DNA from: Candidatus Bipolaricaulota bacterium
GTDB lineage: Bacteria > Bipolaricaulota > Bipolaricaulia > Bipolaricaulales > Bipolaricaulaceae
Direction of reading: 5' to 3'
DNA: 50,621 nucleotides
NCBI GenBank assembly: GCA_938084765.1
Contig: CALKFO010000020.1
Span: 1 to 50,621, forward strand
Part shown: positions 8,411-19,931 of the stretch, piece by piece
How the letters are laid out: each line of letters opens with the position of its first letter
How positions within the stretch are numbered: position 1 is the stretch's first letter
Translations under genes and position numbers: made by a program
The notes under the pieces: generated by a model
Databases searched by the model: none
The model's input: only the letters and a program-made list of their open reading frames with translations
Told to the model about the DNA's origin: nothing

Positions 8411-9333
8411 GAGGAGTGGGCATTGCGGTGATTCTTTGGGTTTCCGTCCTGGGGTGGGCTGGAGGGCGGGACCCTTGGCCCGTGGGGGAGCTCTCGCTCA
8501 CCCTGGTGGACCCCGGTCGCGGCCGGCAGGTCGGAGTCCTCCTCCTTTACCCGCAGGGCCCTGAGCCCGCCCCCTTGGTGCTCTTCAGCCCAGGCTTTCT
8601 TTTCACCGGGCCGGCCTACCGCTCCTGGGGGGAGCTCTGGGCTTCCCAGGGGATGGCCGTGGCCCTCCTCTCCTACGCCTACAGTCTGTTCAATCCTGAT
8701 CATCGCGTGCTGGCGCAAGATCTGGCGTTTGCCTTGGGGACCCTGCCCAAAGAGGCAGAGCGCCGGGGGATACGGGTGGACCCGGAGCGGGTGGCCCTGG
8801 TGGGGCACTCCTTGGGTGGAAAGCTCTCCTTCCTGGTAGCCGCAGAACGCCCGGTTCGGGCGGTGGTGGGCCTGGACCCCGTGGATGGTGGCGCACCCGG
8901 GGTCACCGATCCTGTGCGTTTTCCCTCCGCCATTGCCGTGATGGGCCAGGTGAGGGCGCCCGTGCTCCTTTTGGGCGCGGAGTACGGCGAGCGCACGCGT
9001 TTCGGCTCGCCCTGCGCTCCACCGGACGCGAACTTCCGCAAATTCTTTGAGGCCGCGCCGGGGCCAGCTTTGGAGATCACCCAACTCGGCGCTGGCCACG
9101 TGGATTACCTGGACAACCCCCATTGTGGCCTCCTTTGCAGCGTCTGTTGGCCTGGGGTGGATCCTGCGGCCACGCGCTCCCGTGCCCAAACCTACACCCT
9201 CCTTTTCCTCCGCCATCACCTCCTTGGGGATGTCTCCGCCCATTCCGCACTTCTTGAGCTTTTAGCCCGCGACACGGAGGGAAGGGTGGTGCTTGTCCGT
9301 GTGAAACCCGAGCGCCTGCCCCAGGGGTGGTGA
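8404..9333 (+). CDS. Secreted alpha/beta hydrolase (chlorophyllase/dienelactone hydrolase-like)
   Basis: Signal peptide; GHSLGGKLSFLVAA nucleophile elbow; GLDPVDGGAPGV. Confidence 0.8.
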   Translation: MLRGVGIAVILWVSVLGWAGGRDPWPVGELSLTLVDPGRGRQVGVLLLYPQGPEPAPLVLFSPGFLFTGPAYRSWGELWASQGMAVALLSYAYSLFNPDHRVLAQDLAFALGTLPKEAERRGIRVDPERVALVGHSLGGKLSFLVAAERPVRAVVGLDPVDGGAPGVTDPVRFPSAIAVMGQVRAPVLLLGAEYGERTRFGSPCAPPDANFRKFFEAAPGPALEITQLGAGHVDYLDNPHCGLLCSVCWPGVDPAATRSRAQTYTLLFLRHHLLGDVSAHSALLELLARDTEGRVVLVRVKPERLPQGW

Positions 9334-9814
9334 GAGCCTTGGCGCCGGGCAGCGGTGGGGGCGGGACTTGGGACGGCCGGCGGCAAAAAGGTGGGAAACG
9401 TCCTGGGCAGCGGTCGCTGAAATAGCCGTCCCTGGGGTTGGATTTCGTGCACGTTTGGTCCCGAAGGTTTTGCAAGTTTCTGGCCCGCATGGTGAAGGAA
9501 ATTTTCGAGGACTATCCGTTTGCCTGCGGACATACCCTCCAAGGATCGGGGGGAAAATCCTATAGTGTGCAGCGGTTGTAAGCTTTTCTTTCTCGACCAA
9601 TATGGGTTCGAAAATTACGTGGATCTCGAGGTTTGAGCGGAAAGTATCAGTCGCGGGCGGCGTGAAGCAGGACGCCGTGTGCCCCAGGACCTCAGGGAGA
9701 TTGGAGAGCTTCCCTTTGGGGAGCTCGTCATTGGCGCGGGTTGAGCTAGCCTGGCGCAAGTAACCCCATGGACGGGTGACCTTTTTCTCACGAGGATCGA
9801 ACTCTGCGTTTTGC

Positions 9815-9843
9815 TTACCAAGAACGCTGTGGAACTTTATAAT
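9815..9843 (+). promoter_or_regulatory. Putative sigma70-type promoter upstream of the M42 peptidase
   Basis: TTACCA (9815-9820), 17-bp spacer, perfect TATAAT (9838-9843). Confidence 0.5.
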
Positions 9844-9920
9844 CCCGTTGGGCAAAAGAACAACGTGGCTGTTCTTTGGCCTTTCACCCGCTAGAATGGA
9901 GATCACAAGGGGGTAGCGTA

Positions 9921-10979
9921 ATGGGTAACCAAGAGTTCCTGGTGCGGTTTTTGTCCACGATCAGTCCCTCAGGCTTCGAGGAGGAGGCGGCTCAGGTGTG
10001 GGCGGAGGAGGCCGGCAAATTCGCTGAGCGCACATGGCGTGATCTTCACGGAAATGCGTTTTCTGTGGTGAACGAAAAGGGCTCGCCTCGGGTCATGCTC
10101 GCCGGCCATATGGACGAGATCGGCCTCATGGTGTCCCATGTCACCGATCAGGGTTACCTCTACCTGCGGCCCATTGGCGGCTGGGATCCCCAGATCCTTC
10201 CCGGACAACGGGTGTGGATCCGCACGAAAAACGGCCGCGTCCTGGGCGTGGTGGGGCGAAAGCCTATCCACCTTCTGGAAGATGAGGAACGTAAAAAAGC
10301 CGTGCGGGTAGAGGACGTCTGGGTGGATATCGGCGCCAAGAACAAGGAAGAAGCCCTAAAAAAGGTGTCGATCGGCGATCCTGTGGTTTTGGCCTGGGAA
10401 CCCGCCTTTTTGAACGAGGACCTCCTCGTGGCCCGGGGGATCGATGACCGCATTGGAGCTTACGTGGTTCTCGAGGCCTTGCGCATCGTCAAGGATCTGA
10501 GGCCCAAGGCCGCGGTGTTTGCCGTGGCCACGGTCCAGGAGGAACTGGGCCTGCGGGGCGCACGCACCAGTGCCTATGGCCTTGATCCCAAAGTGGGGAT
10601 TGCGGTGGACGTCACGCATGCCACCGATCATCCCGGAACGGAAGGAGACAAGAAGAAGCTGGGGGACATCAAAGTGGGTGGCGGGCCGGTGATCGCCCGC
10701 GGGCCAAACATCAATCCCCGGCTTTTCGAGCTCTTGGTGAGGGTAGCCGAAGAGGAGAAAATTCCCTACCAGATTGAGCCAGCCCCCGCGGCTACGGGGA
10801 CGGACGCCAACGCCATCCAAATCACGCGCGCTGGGGTGGCCACCGCCCTCATCTCCATCCCCAACCGGTACATGCACTCCCCCTGTGAGATCGTCTCCCT
10901 GAGCGACCTTGAGAACGCAGCCAAGCTCATTGCCCACGCGGTGACCCGGCTGGAGGACGATACGGACTTGATTCCCTAG
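9921..10979 (+). CDS. M42 family metallopeptidase
   Basis: LAGHMDEIGLMVSHV, GIDDRIGAYVVLEAL, VATVQEELGLRGARTSAY, PAATGTDANAIQITRAGVATALISIPNRYMHSP. Confidence 0.95.
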   Translation: MGNQEFLVRFLSTISPSGFEEEAAQVWAEEAGKFAERTWRDLHGNAFSVVNEKGSPRVMLAGHMDEIGLMVSHVTDQGYLYLRPIGGWDPQILPGQRVWIRTKNGRVLGVVGRKPIHLLEDEERKKAVRVEDVWVDIGAKNKEEALKKVSIGDPVVLAWEPAFLNEDLLVARGIDDRIGAYVVLEALRIVKDLRPKAAVFAVATVQEELGLRGARTSAYGLDPKVGIAVDVTHATDHPGTEGDKKKLGDIKVGGGPVIARGPNINPRLFELLVRVAEEEKIPYQIEPAPAATGTDANAIQITRAGVATALISIPNRYMHSPCEIVSLSDLENAAKLIAHAVTRLEDDTDLIP

Positions 10980-12968
<1,989 letters not shown>

Positions 12969-12998
12969 GACCGATATACCATAACCAAGAGGTGGCCC

Positions 12999-13907
12999 AT
13001 GGTGCAACGTCTTTGGCTTTTCGCGTTTCTCAGCTTTCTGGCGTTGGCCGTGGCGGGCGCGGGCGGGACGGTCTCGGTCGAGGTTTCACCGAAGTGGCCT
13101 GACCATTACGACAAGATCACCCTGTACCTCTCCGGGGTGTGGGACACCCTTTGCACCCCGCGCGAACCACGGGTGCGCGTGGAGGGCTCTACGATCTTGG
13201 TCATGCTCACGGTACCCAGTGGGGCCTGCCCCAGGGCCCAACTCTCTTGGCGGCTGCAAGTGCCATTGGGGAGCTTACCCCGCGGGCGGTATGAGATCCT
13301 GGTCCAAGTGGAGGAGGCAGGGGGACAGGTTCGCCCCCTCGGCACCGCCGAGCTCATCGTCGTCCAGCCGGAATGGCTCTACTGGATGTCCAACCGTCCG
13401 TTGACGTGGGAGGATTTCAAGGGCGAACCTCCGCGTCGGCCCGGAAACGTGGCCGGCCAGATCTGTTTGGACCTTGACTATGAGTACAAAGCTTCCGCAC
13501 AGTCAGCGCCAGGCAGCTCTGTTTTGGAAGTTCGTCTCCTTGAGGTGCGGGTATGGAACCGCATGGACCGCAACCGCTCGTGGGTCCTGCCGGAGCATAG
13601 GCGTTCCGACGTTTTGGAACACGAGCAAATCCATTTTGACATCAACGAAGTTTATCGGAGGCTCATTCAGGCGGAATTAGAAAAGTTAGCGCGCAGTTTG
13701 GTGTTACGTGTGCATGGTTTGGATGAGGCCAAGAATAGACTTGCGCAGGAAGTGCAGCAAATTTTTATGCGCTACCATCGAAAACTCCAGGAGGTGCATG
13801 ACCTTTTCGACGCGGACGTGGAAAAAGGGGGTCTTTCCGCGCAAAGGGAGTGGCGGAGGAAGGTGGACCGCTGGCTCATCAACCCACAGGAGGCGCCGCA
13901 GCCCTGA
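12999..13907 (+). CDS. Secreted DUF922-like Zn-dependent protease
   Basis: Signal peptide; [13 protein letters not shown] and [14 protein letters not shown] (HExxH) motifs. Confidence 0.75.
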   Translation: MVQRLWLFAFLSFLALAVAGAGGTVSVEVSPKWPDHYDKITLYLSGVWDTLCTPREPRVRVEGSTILVMLTVPSGACPRAQLSWRLQVPLGSLPRGRYEILVQVEEAGGQVRPLGTAELIVVQPEWLYWMSNRPLTWEDFKGEPPRRPGNVAGQICLDLDYEYKASAQSAPGSSVLEVRLLEVRVWNRMDRNRSWVLPEHRRSDVLEHEQIHFDINEVYRRLIQAELEKLARSLVLRVHGLDEAKNRLAQEVQQIFMRYHRKLQEVHDLFDADVEKGGLSAQREWRRKVDRWLINPQEAPQP

Positions 13908-14626
13908 AGGACTATCGTGTAGGCTGCTCTGGCTGGATTTATCCCCATTGGGAAGGGCTTTTTTACCCCGATGGTCTTCCTGAACGCGAGTGGTTCGATT
14001 TCTATGCCCGCGTGTTCAACACGGTGGAAGTGAACGCCACCTTTTATCGCTTTCCCACGGAGAAAATGGTGCGAGCCTGGCACAGAAAGGGCCCTCCTGG
14101 GTTCCTCTTCACCCTCAAGGCCTTCCGAGGAATCACCCATTTGCGCAAATTCCGGGATACGGAGGAACTGGTGCGCCGCTTTTATGCCCTAGGGGCCATG
14201 CTCGAGGAAAAACTGGGCGGCTTTTTGTTCCAATTGCCCCCAAGCCTTCGATACCACCGGGATCTGCTTCTGCGTATCCTTGATCAGCTTGACCTTCGGT
14301 TCCCCAATACCTTGGAGTTTCGACACGAAAGCTGGTTCCAGGAGGACACGGAGAAGCTTTTGCGTGAAAGAGGCGTAGCCATGTGCATTGTGAGCGCTCC
14401 TGGGCTTCCAGAATACGTGGTCGCCACCGCTCCGCATGCGTTCGTGCGTTTCCATGGGAAGACTGCATGGTACGCGTATCGTTATTCTTTGGCGGAGCTG
14501 CGGCGGTGGGCTGAGCGCATCAAGGGCCTGCCTGTGGAGCGGGTGTTCGTCTACTTCAACAACGACTGGAACGCCTGGGCCCCCGAAAACGCCCTTCAGT
14601 TGGAAGAACTCCTCCTCACACCATAG
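13850..14626 (+). CDS. DUF72 family protein
   Basis: YRVGCSGWIYPHWEGLFYPDGLPEREWFDFYARVFNTVEVNATFYRFP, EFRHESWF, VFVYFNNDWNAWAPENA. Confidence 0.93.
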   Translation: MAEEGGPLAHQPTGGAAALKDYRVGCSGWIYPHWEGLFYPDGLPEREWFDFYARVFNTVEVNATFYRFPTEKMVRAWHRKGPPGFLFTLKAFRGITHLRKFRDTEELVRRFYALGAMLEEKLGGFLFQLPPSLRYHRDLLLRILDQLDLRFPNTLEFRHESWFQEDTEKLLRERGVAMCIVSAPGLPEYVVATAPHAFVRFHGKTAWYAYRYSLAELRRWAERIKGLPVERVFVYFNNDWNAWAPENALQLEELLLTP

Positions 14627-14683
14627 TTACCCAGGCGTCCAAGAGGGGCTCAGCGGGACGGCTGATGCCAAAAGGAGGGGCGA

Positions 14684-15322
14684 ATGAGGAGGACGCCGCT
14701 TTTTGCCTTGACGTTGGTGTTGCTGTCTTTTTCCCTGGCTGCCTCTTCCGCTCCCCCCATCGTAAAAAGGTATAGATGGCGCGACTCACACGGTAACGAA
14801 TGGACGTGGGAGGTGCCGATCCCCAGGGAGTTGTACTTGGACTACAAGCGTCGACCCCGGGTTTACGACAATTACGCGCTCTACGTGACGGATCGAGAAA
14901 ATTTTTATCTGTTGCTGAGTTTAGCCCATGCACTTCTTTCCAAAGCTCCATACGATCACAAAGGCAGGCTGGAATTCATGGCTGCCTTCGTCCAAGGAGC
15001 GGTGTCCTACGTGCCGGATACGCGCGGAGAGCACCCCAAATATCCGGTTGAAACGTTGGTTAAGGCCGGAGACTGCGAAGACAAGGCGATTCTGCTGGCT
15101 GCGTTCCTCAGGGCCATAGGCTACAGAGTGGCGCTTCTTTACTTTGCCGGCAATCCTGGGCATATGGCCGTCGGGGTGGAGTGTCGGACCTGCACGGGGT
15201 CGTTCTACCGAAGGGACGGGGTCAAATACTTTTATCTCGAGGCCACAGCGCCTGATTGGGCGGTGGGGGAAGTCCCGCCCGAGTACAGGGGAAGACCTGC
15301 TTTGGTTATCGTTGTGCGATAG
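14684..15322 (+). CDS. Secreted transglutaminase-like protein
   Basis: Signal peptide; YPVETLVKAGDCEDKAILLAAFLRAIGYRVAL...GHMAVGVE with Cys-His-Glu/Asp context. Confidence 0.8.
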   Translation: MRRTPLFALTLVLLSFSLAASSAPPIVKRYRWRDSHGNEWTWEVPIPRELYLDYKRRPRVYDNYALYVTDRENFYLLLSLAHALLSKAPYDHKGRLEFMAAFVQGAVSYVPDTRGEHPKYPVETLVKAGDCEDKAILLAAFLRAIGYRVALLYFAGNPGHMAVGVECRTCTGSFYRRDGVKYFYLEATAPDWAVGEVPPEYRGRPALVIVVR

Positions 15323-15350
15323 CGGGGTCCTTTTTGCCCGTGAGGACGAA

Positions 15351-16649
15351 CTAAACCCGTGGTTTTCCGGCGAAACAGCGTTGAAGATGCAAGGACACGA
15401 CATCGGCGGCCTGGCGGAAAGGCCGGGCTTGGGCAAAACGCTGCGCTTCTTTCCCCATGGGCTTGAGCCGCGCTGGCTGGGAAAGGAGAAAGGCTAGCCC
15501 CCTATAGATCGCCGTTGGATGAGGTTCCACCACGAGTCCGAATTCCGGGCGCACGAGGTCGCGGGCGGACCGGTGGGTGGTGGTGAGCACGGGAAGACCC
15601 GCGGCCATGGCCTCCATTAAGGTGAGGCCGTAGCTTTCGTGGCGGGAGGGGAAGACATACAGATCGGCGAGCCGGAAAAACGCGTGCTTTTGGGCTCCAC
15701 CCACGTGCCCGGGGAAGATCACTTCGGTGCGGCGCAGCCCGGCCGCGAGTCGGCGAAGCCTGTGCAGGTAACGGCTGCCGTGCATGAAGGCCGCAGCGCC
15801 GCAGATGAAAAGAAGGAGGTCCTCCCGTCTATCCCTGTCCCAGAGCCTCAGGGCGCGCAGGAGGAGGTCCTGGCCCTTTTCCGGGGAGATGCGGGAAAGG
15901 GTCAGCAAAACAGGTCGTCCTGCGGGATCGTAGCGCCGCCGCAATTCCTCCAGCGCGGCGGCCGTCCCCGGCGGCTCCTCCTCGGCCAGCGCGCCCCAGG
16001 GCACAACCACCACATCCTGCCCTGTTCGCCAGGGATAGGAGGCGCGCAACACCTCGGCCATCCCCGAGGAGGGCACAATGAGGAGATCACAAAACCGAGC
16101 GCAGAGTTCTTGCTTGCGGAAGATGAGCTTAAGCACGTCGGGGGCCAAGGCGGCCAACCTCAGGCGCTCAAGATCTCGCCAAAAGAAGCTCAAGCGGGGC
16201 GCACTGACCTTTCCCCGCAGATAGATCTGGGCGGTGTAATCCACCACATCCACGTGGAAGATGGCGGCTTGGCGGAAGCCCAAGCGGGCCAGGGTGGCAA
16301 AGTCCGCGGCCTCCGCAATATCGTTGTGCAGGACCACAACATCGCGGGGATCCTTTTCGTGAGCCAAGCGCACAAGAAAGCGGGTGGCCTCTCGTTCGAA
16401 CTCCCGGGACATCCGAGCGTATCGCCGCACGGAGAAATTCGTGAGGAGGTCATCCTCGGCCACGGCCAGACGGTGATAGGGGACGCGGGGATGGGGGGGA
16501 AGGGGACCGGTGCCCACCACCAAAAGCTCGAAGGGCTGGGTTTGGGCCCAACACCGCACCAGGGCATGCCCGACGGTGGCGCCTCCCCCGATGGGCACCC
16601 TCTGGGAATCGTAGCCCAGGTGAGCCCCGAGGAAGACCACAAGCGGCAT
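15351..16649 (-). CDS. GT4-family glycosyltransferase
   Basis: LTLSRISPEKGQDLLLRAL, DLYVFPSRHESYGLTLMEAMAAGLPVLTTTHRSARDLV. Confidence 0.9.
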   Translation of the reverse strand: MPLVVFLGAHLGYDSQRVPIGGGATVGHALVRCWAQTQPFELLVVGTGPLPPHPRVPYHRLAVAEDDLLTNFSVRRYARMSREFEREATRFLVRLAHEKDPRDVVVLHNDIAEAADFATLARLGFRQAAIFHVDVVDYTAQIYLRGKVSAPRLSFFWRDLERLRLAALAPDVLKLIFRKQELCARFCDLLIVPSSGMAEVLRASYPWRTGQDVVVVPWGALAEEEPPGTAAALEELRRRYDPAGRPVLLTLSRISPEKGQDLLLRALRLWDRDRREDLLLFICGAAAFMHGSRYLHRLRRLAAGLRRTEVIFPGHVGGAQKHAFFRLADLYVFPSRHESYGLTLMEAMAAGLPVLTTTHRSARDLVRPEFGLVVEPHPTAIYRGLAFLLSQPARLKPMGKEAQRFAQARPFRQAADVVSLHLQRCFAGKPRV

Positions 16650-16756
16650 AAACCCACCTTAGGCACCCGTAGCCGCCCGGACCATCGGGATCTTGTAGGA
16701 ACCTTGAACTTGGCGCACGGAGGAGTTCTGGCTTAGGCTTTTGAGCCTGGTCCTTT

Positions 16757-17260
16757 ATGCCTGAAGGAAGACCGGCCGCAGGAACGCTGACCATTCGCCC
16801 GGGAACCTTGGAGGACATCCCGGCTCTCGTGGACCTCCTCCTGGCGGCCTATCAGGGGCTTGAGGAGTACGGAGAGGAAAGCCCGGAAGAAGCCCGGCAC
16901 TACCTCAAGTGGCTTCGGCGCACGTGCAAAGAAGGTTTTCTTGTGGCCGAGGCTGAGGGGAGGGTCGTGGGGTTCGTTGCGGCTTGCCCGGACTGGAAGG
17001 ATTGGGAGCTTGGGCGGGTGCTGGAGATCCATGAGATTGCGGTGGCCCCAGCCTGGCAAGGGAAAGGGGTGGGCCGGGCCTTGCTCGAGGAGGTTTTCGC
17101 TTTAGGGCGATCCTGCGGAATGGGCCTGGCTGCGCTTTGGGTGGGGGAGAAAAACCATCGTGCCCGCCGCTGGTACACCCAGCTGGGATTCAGGGAGCTC
17201 GGCCAATGGGGTGAATGGGTTCGGATGATCCGGCCTATATCCGGGGCCAAAGGCGGATGA
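16757..17260 (+). CDS. GNAT N-acetyltransferase
   Basis: LEIHEIAVAPAWQGKGVGRALLEEVFALGRSCGMGLAALWVGEKNHRARRWYTQLGF. Confidence 0.9.
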   Translation: MPEGRPAAGTLTIRPGTLEDIPALVDLLLAAYQGLEEYGEESPEEARHYLKWLRRTCKEGFLVAEAEGRVVGFVAACPDWKDWELGRVLEIHEIAVAPAWQGKGVGRALLEEVFALGRSCGMGLAALWVGEKNHRARRWYTQLGFRELGQWGEWVRMIRPISGAKGG

Positions 17261-18335
17261 GCTCCGCCAAGACCAAGGCCAGCGTCTCGAGTTCCGCCAC
17301 CCGGACCGCCTCATGCCAAGTGTGGGCCAGGGCAAGATCGCCGGCGCCGAAGACCACGGTGGGAACACCTTTACGCACCACGTTGGCGGCATCCGTCCAG
17401 GAGGGCATGCCTGTGAATGAAGGGGCGTGCCCCACGACCTTGGCGTAGGACTGGACCAGGACCCGCACCACCTTTTCGTTCTCGTCTGTCCTCCACGGCT
17501 CCCAGGCATCGGTGACAAAAATGCGCTCCGCTTCGGCCATGGCCTCCTCGGTTTGCCGAATGACCTCCCGTGCCGTTAATCCTGGAGCGAATCCGAGGTC
17601 CATTTCCATGCGGCAGTGCGGGGGCACCACCATGGTGTCGTAGCCTCCTTCGATGCGGCCGAGGTTCACCCACGCGCCTCTGGGGAACAGAGGATGTCGG
17701 TGGGCCATGAACGGGGCGGAAAGAAGACGCTGGTACAGGATGAACGCCCGCTCGATGGCGGAGTCCCCGGCCCAGGGGGTGGTGCCATGGGCCGGCCTTC
17801 CCCGCACCAGCACCTCTAGCCCCACCGAGCCGGCCTCGGCCACGGCGATGCGCAGGTTGGTGGGCTCCAGGATCACCGCCCCCTCCACCTTGGGCGGGAC
17901 ATCCAGGGCCTCGGAACCCCGGCCCAGTTCCTCTTCGTCCACGACCAACGCCACCTGTACGGGTTCCTCCGTCCTTTGCAGGGCACAAAGGAGAGCGGCG
18001 ATCTGGCCTTTTGCGTCCACCGCGCCCCGGCCCACCACAGCCTCGTCCTCCAGTCGGGGCAAGAAAGGATCCGGGTGTTCAAACGGGGGATACACATCGA
18101 GATGGGTGACGATCCAGGGGCCGCCCTCGCCGCGGGAGGCCAAGATGTTGGCGCCCGCTCCCAACACTGGCTGCTCAGAAACCTGCATCCCCAGCTTTTC
18201 CAGCTCCTCCGCGAGGTACTCTGCGCACAGCTCCTCGCGCCCGGTGACGGTGGGGAAGCGAAGAAGATCCAGTGCCCAACGTACGAGGATTTCCTTCACA
18301 GCGGCTATTGTACTGCTCAGGGAGCGATAGGCCAT
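17235..18335 (-). CDS. M20 family peptidase/deacylase (ArgE/LysK-like)
   Basis: WIVTHLDVYPP, VVGRGAVDAKGQIAALL, VVDEEELGRGSEAL, GRPAHGTTPWAGDSAI, GMPSWTDAANVV. Confidence 0.88.
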   Translation of the reverse strand: MAYRSLSSTIAAVKEILVRWALDLLRFPTVTGREELCAEYLAEELEKLGMQVSEQPVLGAGANILASRGEGGPWIVTHLDVYPPFEHPDPFLPRLEDEAVVGRGAVDAKGQIAALLCALQRTEEPVQVALVVDEEELGRGSEALDVPPKVEGAVILEPTNLRIAVAEAGSVGLEVLVRGRPAHGTTPWAGDSAIERAFILYQRLLSAPFMAHRHPLFPRGAWVNLGRIEGGYDTMVVPPHCRMEMDLGFAPGLTAREVIRQTEEAMAEAERIFVTDAWEPWRTDENEKVVRVLVQSYAKVVGHAPSFTGMPSWTDAANVVRKGVPTVVFGAGDLALAHTWHEAVRVAELETLALVLAELIRLWPRI

Positions 18336-18522
18336 GCACAGAACAAGCCATATCTCATCTGAACGTTTCTCCTGCGCTTCTTGGGGGGCCATTCCCGCGG
18401 GCTTTGGCCAAGCGACGGCGTTGAGTCCCCTTGGGTCTAGGGATCGGCAGGGCGAGGGGGTTTGGGGCCCAGACCTCTGGACATCCGCGCCTCCATCCGC
18501 CAAGCTTTTCGGGGAAAGAGCC

Positions 18523-19380
18523 ATGCGTACGTACCCTGAGTGCATCCCTTGCATTTTGAGGGCGTCCCTGGCGGCAGGGAGACTCGCGCACGCTGAGGAA
18601 GGGAAACTCTGGCGGGCTTTGCAGGAGGCGGCGAGGGTGTGCGCCCGCTGGAACAGGGAGGATCCGCCCCTGGCCCTCGGCGCCGCCGTGGCCGCGGCCC
18701 TGAAAAAGGAGCTGGGAGAGGGGGATCCCTTCCAGCCCGCCAAACGCGAGGGGAACGCCCAGCTTTTGGCCCTGTACCCGAACCTCAAGGAGCAGGTACG
18801 TCGTGCTTCCGATCCTCTCTGGGAGGCCCTGCATTTGGCGGCCGCGGCCAACGCCCTAGACCTCGGCGTCCACGAGACCTTGGATATCCTGCGCATGCTG
18901 GACCAGGCCCTCTCCGCTCCTCTTGGGCGCTGGGAGTACCGGCGATTCAAGGAGGAGCTCGCCCAAGTCCAACGGGTTCTGTATTTGGCCGACAACGCCG
19001 GAGAGATCGTGGTGGACCGCCTTCTGATCGAGGAGCTTTTGGACCTGGGGAAGAGGGTGACCCTGGCCGTCCGGGGCGGGCCGATCCTCAACGACGTGAC
19101 GCCCGCTGATCTTGCCGAGGTGGGCATCCCTCCAGAGGTGGAGGTGGTCACCACCGGCGTGGATATCCCCGGTGTGTTCCTGCCCCTTTGTTCTTCGGAG
19201 TTTCGCGCGCTTTTTGCGCAGGCCGAGTTCGTATTGAGCAAGGGCATGGGCAATTTCGAGGGCCTGGCTCAAGAGCCTGGCCCCATCTTTTTCCTCTTTC
19301 AGGCGAAGTGCGGGCCGGTGGCCGAAGAGGCGGGGGTGAGGGTGGGAGAGCTGGTCCTGATGGGGGCCAAGGGAGCGTGA
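18523..19380 (+). CDS. DUF89/ARMT1-like metal-dependent phosphatase
   Basis: YPECIPCILR, LYLADNAGEIVVDRLLIEEL, VRGGPILNDVTPADL, SKGMGNFEGL. Confidence 0.9.
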   Translation: MRTYPECIPCILRASLAAGRLAHAEEGKLWRALQEAARVCARWNREDPPLALGAAVAAALKKELGEGDPFQPAKREGNAQLLALYPNLKEQVRRASDPLWEALHLAAAANALDLGVHETLDILRMLDQALSAPLGRWEYRRFKEELAQVQRVLYLADNAGEIVVDRLLIEELLDLGKRVTLAVRGGPILNDVTPADLAEVGIPPEVEVVTTGVDIPGVFLPLCSSEFRALFAQAEFVLSKGMGNFEGLAQEPGPIFFLFQAKCGPVAEEAGVRVGELVLMGAKGA

Positions 19381-19385
19381 GGGGC

Positions 19386-19832
19386 ATGGACCTGGACGTG
19401 GACGTACAAGAAGCCTTTGTGAACTTTTTGCGCGGGGCCGGGCTGAATGTGACGCGTGCCCGGCTAGCCGTGCTGCGCGCTTTGGCTGAACTTCCCCGCC
19501 ACTTCGAAGCGGCCCAGGTCTGGATGGCTTTGCGGTCCCAGGTCTCCCCGGCCACGGTGTATCGCACGCTGGAGCTTTTGGAGCGGGCGGGCTTGGTGCG
19601 CAAGGTGGAGCTCGGCGAGGCCCACGCCCATTATGAGCGGACCTTCGGCCGCGAAGACCATGGGCACTTGGTGTGCCGCAGCTGTGGGCGGGTCTGGGAG
19701 TTCTCCGGGGGGAGCGCGCGGCGAGTCGTGGAGGAAGCGGCCATTCAAAACGGGTTCGCCCTCAGTGAGGTCGTGATCCAAGGGTACGGGGTGTGTGCGG
19801 ACTGCCAGGCCGCCGGGGCCAAGCGGGTATAA
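19386..19832 (+). CDS. Fur-family regulator
   Basis: LNVTRARLAVLRALAELPRHFEAAQVWMAL, SPATVYRTLELLERAGLV, HGHLVCRSCGRVWEF, CADC. Confidence 0.92.
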   Translation: MDLDVDVQEAFVNFLRGAGLNVTRARLAVLRALAELPRHFEAAQVWMALRSQVSPATVYRTLELLERAGLVRKVELGEAHAHYERTFGREDHGHLVCRSCGRVWEFSGGSARRVVEEAAIQNGFALSEVVIQGYGVCADCQAAGAKRV

Positions 19833-19841
19833 TTTAGCTAG

Positions 19842-19928
19842 GCCGAGGTGGCGGAATAGGCAGACGCGCGGGACTCAAAATCCCGTGCCCTGCAGAAGGG
19901 CGTGTGGGTTCGACTCCCACCCTCGGCA
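19842..19928 (+). tRNA. tRNA-Leu (CAA)
   Basis: GCCGAGG...CCTCGGC acceptor, anticodon stem CGGGA-CTCAAAA-TCCCG, long variable arm, TTCGACTC T-loop; CCA not encoded. Confidence 0.95.
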
Positions 19929-19931
19929 CCC

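Noticed and set aside
9262-9906. 214-aa - strand ORF over the 9.3-9.9 kb interval
   Set aside because: No domain, poor codon pattern and it overlaps the hydrolase 3' end; not accepted as coding.
18336-19253. N-terminal half of the 672-aa - strand ORF
   Set aside because: Antisense of the DUF89 gene; the M20 peptidase begins at ATG 18335.
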